DNA of 17,799 nucleotides from Monoraphidium neglectum (Eukaryota > Chlorophyta > Chlorophyceae > Sphaeropleales > Selenastraceae), in contig NW_014013019.1 of assembly GCF_000611645.1 (NCBI RefSeq), positions 1 through 17,799 of the forward strand. The letters run 5' to 3'. Below are positions 11,201-17,799 of the stretch, piece after piece. How positions within the stretch are numbered: position 1 is the stretch's first letter; each line of letters opens with the position of its first letter. The position numbers were made by a program, and so were the translations under genes. The notes below the pieces were generated by a model. The model saw only the letters and a program-made list of their open reading frames with translations, made no database searches and was not told where the DNA came from.

Positions 11201-11343
11201 TCACCACCGCTCGCCCACAATGCGGCAGGCTCCTGAACCACCGCCTGACGGGTGATCACTCTTCCGTACTACTTCATATGCCATCTAATGGGCGCGCAGA
11301 ATTCTGAGGAGTTTTGAGCGGCTGGGGTGTTGCGCAAGGGGCA
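8211..11343. other. 3.1-kb region without a supportable gene
   Basis: This stretch lies between the metallopeptidase stop and the subtilase start. It must hold the 3'UTR of the first and the promoter of the second. Open frames reach 178 codons (minus strand 9600-9064) and 185 codons (minus strand 8411-7854, overlapping the last metallopeptidase exon). None shows a known motif, and codon third positions in the 9600-9064 frame lack the strong GC bias of the real exons. A C12 run lies at 8726-8737 and a TATATAA-like string near 10695-10701. No green-algal TGTAA polyadenylation signal was found soon after position 8210. Confidence 0.55.
8742..8776. repeat. Short direct repeat, GCACTGGCGCGCCC, two copies
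   Basis: The 14-mer GCACTGGCGCGCCC occurs at 8742-8755 and again at 8763-8776, separated by 7 bp and just after a C12 homopolymer (8726-8737). It is in non-coding DNA and has no assigned role. Confidence 0.85.
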
Positions 11344-14300
11344 ATGAGGGACGGCCCCCTGCCGTCGCAGCTGCTGCTGGCAGCAACGCTGTTACTTCTG
11401 CTGGCTGCCGCCGCTGCACCTGCAAGAGGTGAGTGATTGTGGCTCACAGAACTTGACTTGTCCAAACAGAGGCGCCATGCTATTGATACGTAGATTTTTC
11501 AAGTTGAAAGTAGCTGCCCGACGTCCCCAGTCGGATGCAGCAGGAGTGTCCAGACGCCACAACAGCTGGGGGCGGTTTGACTTGGGTCGAAACCCGCCTC
11601 CCCCCGCCCTTTGGGCATGCGCCACGCCCAGGCGCTGAGAGGCGCGTCCGATGTCACATGTATGCAGCCCTCATCGGCCACCATGCCCCCCTGCCCCTCA
11701 CAACGCATGGCCCGCGAACAAAATTTCCGAACCAACAGCCAGCGTAGCTCTGGCCGCCGCGCCCGACGCGCGCCTGGCGTCGCCGGCGGCCGCCCCGCCG
11801 GCCGCAGCGTCAACGAGCGGCGCCGCCGGCAGCGCTGGCAGCAGCGACGGGGCTGCCGTCTTCCGTTCGTCAGCCGTCGGCGCCGCCGGCAGCCGGGCAG
11901 TGGCAGGTCAGTGGCTCGTGACCTTTCGGGTGAACACCAGCGACGTGAAAGCCGCAGCAGCAGCCGCCGCCACCGCTTCCACCGCCAGCGCAACCGCCGG
12001 CGCGCGGGCGGCGTCCCCCGCCGGCGTCCCGCCCAGCAGCGCGGCTGCGCTGCAGTCCGCGCGCCTGCGCGTGCAGGCGGACGTGAAGGCGCGCGTCATG
12101 CGGAGCACGGGCGCCGCGCAGGGCGCGAGGGTCGCGCGCGACTTCTCCCGGCTGCCTGTTTCGCTCGTCAACCTCGGCGCCGCGTCGGCGGTGGAGGCAC
12201 TGCGTGCGGACCCGTCGGTTGCGTCGGTTGAGCCCAACCGCTACAACTTTCGTCAGCTGGGGCAGAGCCTGCCGCTGATCAACCAGCCCCTCGCGGCGGC
12301 GCAGGGCTTCAAAGGCGCCGGCTGCGCAGTGGCAGTGCTTGACACTGGTGTGTTTGCCTCAAGGGCGTGTGCGGCCCTGAGCCTGGCGCAGGGCAGACTG
12401 AATGCCGTGGCAGGAGGCTTGCTCAGGTTCAAGTTAACGGCCCACACACGCGATTAATTTTCCCCGCCACAGCCCGCCGCAGACGCTGGGCGTCTGCTGG
12501 GGTACGGCGCATGCGCTTAATTGTAGTGCGATGTGCGCGGCCGCCTGTGCAGCAAACCCCCGCTTCGCCCACCTCACTCTCTTCCCGCGGTCTTCGCTGG
12601 CTATTGGTCGAAGGTGCGGACTACACCCACCCAGACCTCGGCTCGTGCGCCGCCCCGGGGGACCCAGAGCCCTGCCGTGTGGCGTATGCAAAGGATTTCA
12701 CCCCGTTGGACGATGGCGCGATGGATGACGACGGTGAGCCACTTGGCGGATTGGCGGGGCGGCGGGGTTCTGGAAACTAGGGTATTATGCTGGGGTTTGC
12801 TGTGGCTGCAGCATCCCGAAAGGGGCGTGTTCTTGGAGGGGGGCCCCTCGGGGCCAGCCCGGCATGCAGCAGCGTGCTGCGCAAGGGCACCGCGTGGAGG
12901 GCCTGCTTGCGCCGCTGGCCGCCTCCCCTGTCAGGATCGCTGGGCGCTGACCAATGACTGCTGTGCTGCCCGCGGTGTCTGTTTCTTTGGCAGGACACGG
13001 CACCAATGTAGCGTCCATCGTGGCTAAAACGGCGCCTGGAGCAAAGCTCCTTGTGCTGGTGGGTGTCCTTGTTCGACCAGCACCTCAGGACAGCAGCACC
13101 AGCGGGCGCAGCGGGCGCGTGTCCGCGGCCCGGCACGAGGCCTGGCTTGGCGGTGCCTTGCGCTGGCTGCTGTGCACGCTTGCTGCGGCCCTGGCAAACA
13201 AATGCACTGCCCGCGCTCGGCTCAGGAGCCGCTGTATGAGAGGCACACACCCTTGGCCGCGTGGATTGCGGGCGGCGCCGTTTCACCTGCTGCAGGCAGC
13301 GGCTCGCGGGTCCTTGCCTGCACAACCCCAGAATGTCACCAAACTCCTGCAGCTGACGAGCCCGACAACCCCTGGCCAAAGCTCATCTATTTCCTTCCGC
13401 TCTCCCTGCACCAACCCCGGCCGCACCGCCACCTCGTCTCAGGACGTCTTCAAAACTGACAAGTCAGGCAGCTACGCCATGGACTCGGACATCCTGGCGG
13501 CGGTTGACTGGGCCCTTGCAGCAAAGGCGAGCGGCACATACAACGTCTGCGCAATCAATCTGTCCATGAGCTCCTCCTCATTCTCCGCGACCCAGTGCGC
13601 GGGCGGCGCGTACGACTCCGCGTTCGCCGCCGCGCGCGCGGCGGGCGTCATCTCCGTCGTCGCGGCCGGCAACGACCGGCAGAAGGGCGCGCTGCCCAGC
13701 CCGGCGTGCGTGCCCGGCGCGGTCAGCGTGGGGGCGGTTTATGATCGGAACAGCTCATCCAGGACGTGGAGCAAGTGCACGGACAGCGCGCCGGCGCAGG
13801 ACCAGGTCGCCTGCTGGAGCAACAGCGCGAGCTACCTCACCCTCCTCGCGCCCGGCGCCGTCATCAACGCCGGCGGCTGGTCGATGGCCGGCACGAGCCA
13901 GGCCGCGCCGCACGTCGCGGGTGCTGCGGCCGTCCTCAAGGCTGCAGTGCCCACGGCGACGGCGGACGAGATCGTTGTGGCCCTCGCCTCGAGTGGCAGG
14001 CGCGTCACCGACCCCGGCAATGGCATTACCACGCCCCGCCTCGACGTTGCGGCCGGCGTCGCGGCGCTGAAAGCGGCCGTGCCGCCCACGAATGGGGCTC
14101 CTGTGGACTCCGAGGCGCCAACTGGGTCTGTATCCATCAACGGGGGCGCGCAGTCCACGACCAGTCCGGACGTGTCCCTGGACATAACAGGGTCGGACAA
14201 GGCCGGCGTGGCGTCCATGTGCGTCACAAACGCCGCCGTCTCGGCGGCGGAGTGCGCGCCGTACGAGCCTTTCACTGTCACCAAGGCCTGGCGCCTTGCC

Positions 14301-16054
14301 GACGGCCCCAACGGCTACCGGACTGTCTTCGTCTTCCTCAGGGATACGCGGGGCAATACGATGGCCGCGCCGGCGCGGGATACGATCATCCTCCAGGCGC
14401 CTGCCGGCGTCGCACCCGACACGACGCCGCCGACGGGGGCGGTCCAGATCAACGGCGGCGCCGCGACCACGCCGAGCGCCGCGGTCAACCTCACGGTATC
14501 CGCGTCCGACCCCTCCGGCGTCGCCGCCATGTGCGTCAGCAACGCGGCCGTGTCGGCGGCCGCGTGCGCGCCGTTTGAGCCCTACGCGGGCCTTAAGCAG
14601 TGGCGGCTGGCGGACGGCGGGGACGGGGCGCGCACAGTGTATGTGTTCTTGCAAGACGCGGTCGGCAACACCATGGCCACGCCAGTGCAGGCCTACATCA
14701 TCTTGCAGACGCCCGCTGACGCACCTGACACGGTGGGGCGGGTGCACATTATTGCAAAAATCAAAGCCCGAATGGCAACCCATGGCTGTGCTGGGTTGTC
14801 GTGAGACTCGTTGAAGAGCAGCAGCAATCAGCCGCGTGCATGCCGCAAAGGGGTTTGCCGTTGTACTCGCCTATCTTGCTCTCTGGCCTTTGCTGCCGCT
14901 GTGCCTGATAGCCAATTTGCCCAGCACTGTTGCTGGTCCTCACTCAAACCTTTCCTTCCAAAGCCATCGTCCCAACTCCCATGCAACCAAACCAACCTGC
15001 CCCGCAGGCGCCGCCAACCGGCTCTGTCCAGATCAACGGCGGCGCTGCCTCAACCAACTCGACGTCGGTCACCCTGACAATCGCAGCCTCGGACGCCTCT
15101 GGCGTCGCCTCCATGTGCATCACAAACGCGGCCGTCGCGCCCGCGGCCTGCGCCGCGTACGAGGTTTTCACAACCACCAAGGCATGGCGCCTCGCCGACG
15201 GCGCCAACGGGCCGCGGACTGTCTACCTGCTTCTGAGGGACACGAAGGGCAACACCAACACCGCGCCCCAGCAAGCGACCATCCAGCTCGACGCGCCGCC
15301 ACCCGCCGCCGGCCCCTCCCCGGCGCCCGCCCCGTCGCCGTCCTCTTCGCCGGCGCCGTCCCCGGACCCGGCGGCCGGCCCGACGGCGCGGCTCGTCATC
15401 AACGACGGCGCCGCGTTCACTTCTTCGCGGTACGTGCGGCTCTCCATATACGCGGACGGCGCGGCGCCCCGAACTACCAGGATGTGCGTCAGCCAGACCG
15501 CCGCGAGCGCCGCGGACTGCCCGGCCTGGCCGAGCTTCTCGTCCTCGAAGCGCTTTAAAATCTCCGGCGGCCAGGGGCCGCAGACAGTCCGCGTATTCTT
15601 CAAGGCGGCGGCGGGGGCCGCCGGCGCGGCCGCGCGCGCGAGCTTGGCAGCGTTGCCCCCAGCCGTGGCGACGATTAGGTACGACGCGCGGGCGCCGAGC
15701 ATGCCGCAGGCAGACATGCAGCTCAAGGCGGCGCCAGGGCCGGGGTCAGTGACGCTTTCTTATGCCCAGGCCGCGACAGACGCAGAGTCTGGCGTTGCCA
15801 GCTACCTCGTGGCGAGCAGCAAGGGCCTCGCGCCGCCGAAGCGCTGCGTGCCGCCGCCGTCGGGCAAGAGCCAGGTGCGGTCCCTGGTCAGGCAGCCGTC
15901 GGGCGCGGCGGCGGCCGGCGGCGCGGGCGCCCCCTCGGACGCGGTGGCGCTGGGCGGCCTCAGCCAGAGGACGGATTACGCCTTCCGGGTGTGTGCGGTG
16001 GACCGCGCGGGCAACGTCGCTCCTGGTGTCACTGTGGTCACCCGGACGGCGTGA
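11344..16054 (+). CDS. Secreted subtilisin-family (S8) serine protease with Ig-like repeats and FN3-like C-terminus
   Basis: Six exons join in phase to 3216 nt (1071 residues plus stop): 11344-11428, 11739-12347, 12614-12733, 12994-13058, 13443-14732 and 15008-16054. Residues 1-29 form a signal peptide with a poly-Leu core. Residues about 85-195 resemble the inhibitor I9 propeptide (RLPVSLVNL, VASVEPNRY). The catalytic domain runs from about 205 to 515. Asp230 lies in VAVLDTG, His273 in DGHGTNVAS, the oxyanion-hole Asn370 in AAGND and Ser445 in AGTSQAAPHVAG, so the catalytic set is intact. Three Ig-like repeats start at residues 518, 622 and 724. A Ser/Pro/Ala-rich linker (820-847) and a diverged fourth repeat (about 848-930) follow, then an FN3-like domain (about 955-1071, ending in YAFRVCAVDRAGN). 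It probably acts outside the cell on wall or matrix proteins; the substrate is unknown. The exon 3 acceptor (GAAG at 12610-12613) is weaker than the others but gives DTGADYTHPDLG, as expected for the family. Confidence 0.92.
14115..15620 (+). repeat. Four tandem Ig-like repeats of about 100 residues in the subtilase
   Basis: Repeats begin at 14115, 14427, 15008 and about 15380. The first three share TGSV.INGGA, a D..GVA.MC motif, W(R)LADG, RTV.VFLRD and GNT. Coding distances between their starts are 312 and 306 nt. All four keep a C-x10-C pair (for example CVTNAAVSAAEC), which suggests one disulfide each. The fourth has lost most other signature residues. The pattern resembles Ig-like repeats in bacterial surface and secreted proteins. 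They probably help bind wall glycans or matrix, or act as spacers. Confidence 0.85.
15296..15379 (+). other. Ser/Pro/Ala-rich linker in the subtilase
   Basis: Twenty-eight codons of the last exon encode almost only Pro, Ala, Ser and Gly with SP and AP steps (residues 820-847). In green algae and plants such stretches are commonly hydroxylated and O-glycosylated, as in hydroxyproline-rich wall proteins. It separates Ig-like repeat 3 from the diverged repeat 4. Confidence 0.8.
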
Positions 16055-17799
16055 GGGCAGCGATTACGCACCGTCGCTCTGAGCCGGCGATGAAGCCTTG
16101 AGGGCGCTGCAGCTGTGCATGCTGCGCCTCTGCCACAATCTGCATCGGGCATGGCGCGCCCCTTACGGGTGCAGTCTGTTGCACAAAGCCCCACAAAGAC
16201 TAGTGTGTCTGCAATTGTCTAAGGAATCCGTCCGCCTGTTGGCGCTTGCTGCCCTGGGGGTTGTCGCCTCGCCACGTGCGCCCAACGTGCACTTGAATGC
16301 ATGGCGTGGCAAAACTGCCAGGCGCGCAGCTCTCAAGGCGGCTGGGCGTTAACATTATCTGTTCAAAACAGGGACACAATTGCATTCAAGCGGTGCTCCC
16401 ACTCGTCACCGCTCAGGGGCATGGCACGCGCAGCTGCCATGCAGATACTGCAACGCCTATCCAAACATACATGGCGCCAGACAATCCGGTTCCGATAGGA
16501 AACACGGGCGCGTGCTTGTTTGATGCGTGCGCGTTCGTACGTGGTTTACTTCTGCAGCTATTCCTTTGTGATAGCTTGCACGAGTCATGGCGCAGCTGGT
16601 CCGCTGCTCATCTGCAGTCACCAGGACTGCCACCAACCACGCGGCAACCCCCCAGATTGCCGGCCGTCTGGACACATCCCCCTCTACCTGCACATTGACC
16701 GCTCCGAGGTAGCTTGATGGCCCGGCTGCTGATTGCTTTTAGGCGCCCTGGCCCAGTGGTTGTTCGTCTGTGGTCTGGAGCCCGCCCATGGGTGCCATGC
16801 AGCACCCCTGGCTGCCGCGTGCCTGTGTTGGTCTGCTGACCCTTTGTGGCCGCTCTGATTTGGTAGTCCGTGTTGACCAGAGGGCGGCCTCTTGTTTTGC
16901 GTCAAGGTGCTTGCAACGGCACCACAGATTTGTTCACGATGGCGCCCCGCGCCTGCGGAGAGCGCCGAGAACCCCGTCGTACCGCCTCGTCCCGCATCCG
17001 GCGCGCGGTACCTGCCAAGCCGCGCAACGATGCGCGACTGCACGGCGTCGGCTCGGTCGGGGCACCCGCTTGCACGTGCTGCTGGCGGCATTTGTAGGTC
17101 CACTGTGCGGCGGCGCTCTGCTGCGTGCAACCCCCTGCTGATATCACAAGCTTTTAGCGGCCGCCCCTCTACGCAGCCTGCAGGTCTGCACGTGATTGGT
17201 TTGGCTGAAGCACTCCCATTGCGCAAACTGCTACCGCAGAGGGTGTGGCGTTGCCTTGCCGGAAGAAATTTTTTCAACAGTGCTGCACACGCCAACACTC
17301 GCACACCCAAAACAACAGCGTACTGCTCTGGCAACCAGCATGCGGCAGGATTTGGCGCACATCACCTCAACCTTTGCCCCTGGTGACGGCCCCTTCCCTC
17401 GCGCCACCCCACGCTGCACTGAATTTCGGTCACTTATGAGACGCGTGGTGCACGCGCCGCACACACAGGCCGGGCACCAAGCGGCCGCGCAGCTGCGCAC
17501 AGCATGGCGATGGCGCCCTCACTGGCGGCCCTAGGGAGCGCGGGCCCATTGATAATAAGAGGCATCCCTTTTCCATGGGTTTGGCATGACCTGTGACGCA
17601 ACACAATGAATAACTTTGGGGCCCCAGCTTGGGCCTGCTGCCACCGGCATTGCTGCTTTGATCGCTGCACCTGGCTTGAAACGGGCGGGGTTGAAGAGCT
17701 GCGATTTAACCCGGTTTGACCTGTCTAGTGTAATGTTCATCCAAACACAAACATCACTACTACACACATGGACATAGCACAGAGGATATGCCTTGGAGG
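16055..17799. other. 3' flank of the subtilase gene, no gene recognised
   Basis: This 1.7-kb stretch should begin with the subtilase 3'UTR. Open frames up to 216 codons (minus strand 17334-16684) show no recognisable domain, are rich in Arg/Ala/Gly as expected from GC-rich chance frames, and lack matching splice partners. A TGTAA string occurs near 17729, too far from the stop at 16054 to be an obvious polyadenylation signal for it. I see no RNA gene or repeat here. Confidence 0.5.

Noticed and set aside
13755..14783. 342-codon minus-strand open frame antisense to the subtilase
   Set aside because: It is the antisense shadow of strongly GC3-biased codons in the subtilase exon. Its Arg/Gly/His-rich composition is typical of such shadows, and it has no domain.
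16684..17334. 216-codon minus-strand open frame in the right flank
   Set aside because: It has no recognisable domain, no coherent hydrophobic pattern and no splice partners, and its length is expected by chance at this GC content.

Overview
The window reads as nuclear DNA of a GC-rich eukaryote, most likely a chlorophyte green alga (perhaps Chlorella- or Coccomyxa-like; this is inferred, no search was run). The reasons are many short introns (about 130-420 bp) with GTGAGT/GTGGGT-type donors and CAG acceptors, third-position GC bias in exons, long GT/CA tracts inside introns, and secreted Cys-rich or Ser/Pro-rich proteins of algal style. No bacterial operons, rRNA, CRISPR array or intact mobile element was seen.

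Layout. (1) Positions 1-999, minus strand: the 5' part of an MgtE/SLC41-type magnesium transporter gene, which runs off the left edge. Two exons can be joined (999-698 and 455-258). (2) Positions 1000-3389: about 2.4 kb of divergent intergenic DNA with small tandem duplications and one degenerate tRNA-like fold. (3) Positions 3390-8210, plus strand: a 13-exon gene for a 622-residue secreted leishmanolysin-like (M8-type) zinc metallopeptidase. A Cys-rich modular region and two Gly-rich hinges precede the catalytic domain. All splice phases join and the coding length divides by 3. (4) Positions 8211-11343: about 3.1 kb with no gene I can support. (5) Positions 11344-16054, plus strand: a 6-exon gene for a 1071-residue secreted subtilisin-family (S8) protease. 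It has an I9-like propeptide, a complete Asp/His/Asn/Ser catalytic set, four Ig-like repeats each with a C-x10-C pair, a Ser/Pro/Ala-rich linker and a C-terminal FN3-like domain. (6) Positions 16055-17799: no gene recognised.

The two complete genes both encode proteases with signal peptides, in the same orientation about 3.1 kb apart. Both probably act at the cell wall or in the extracellular matrix. The most notable points are the GP63-like zinc site of the metallopeptidase, the bacterial-style Ig-like repeats on the algal subtilase, and a 384-bp intron in the subtilase that stays open in frame if retained. I see no clear sign of a wholly new system.
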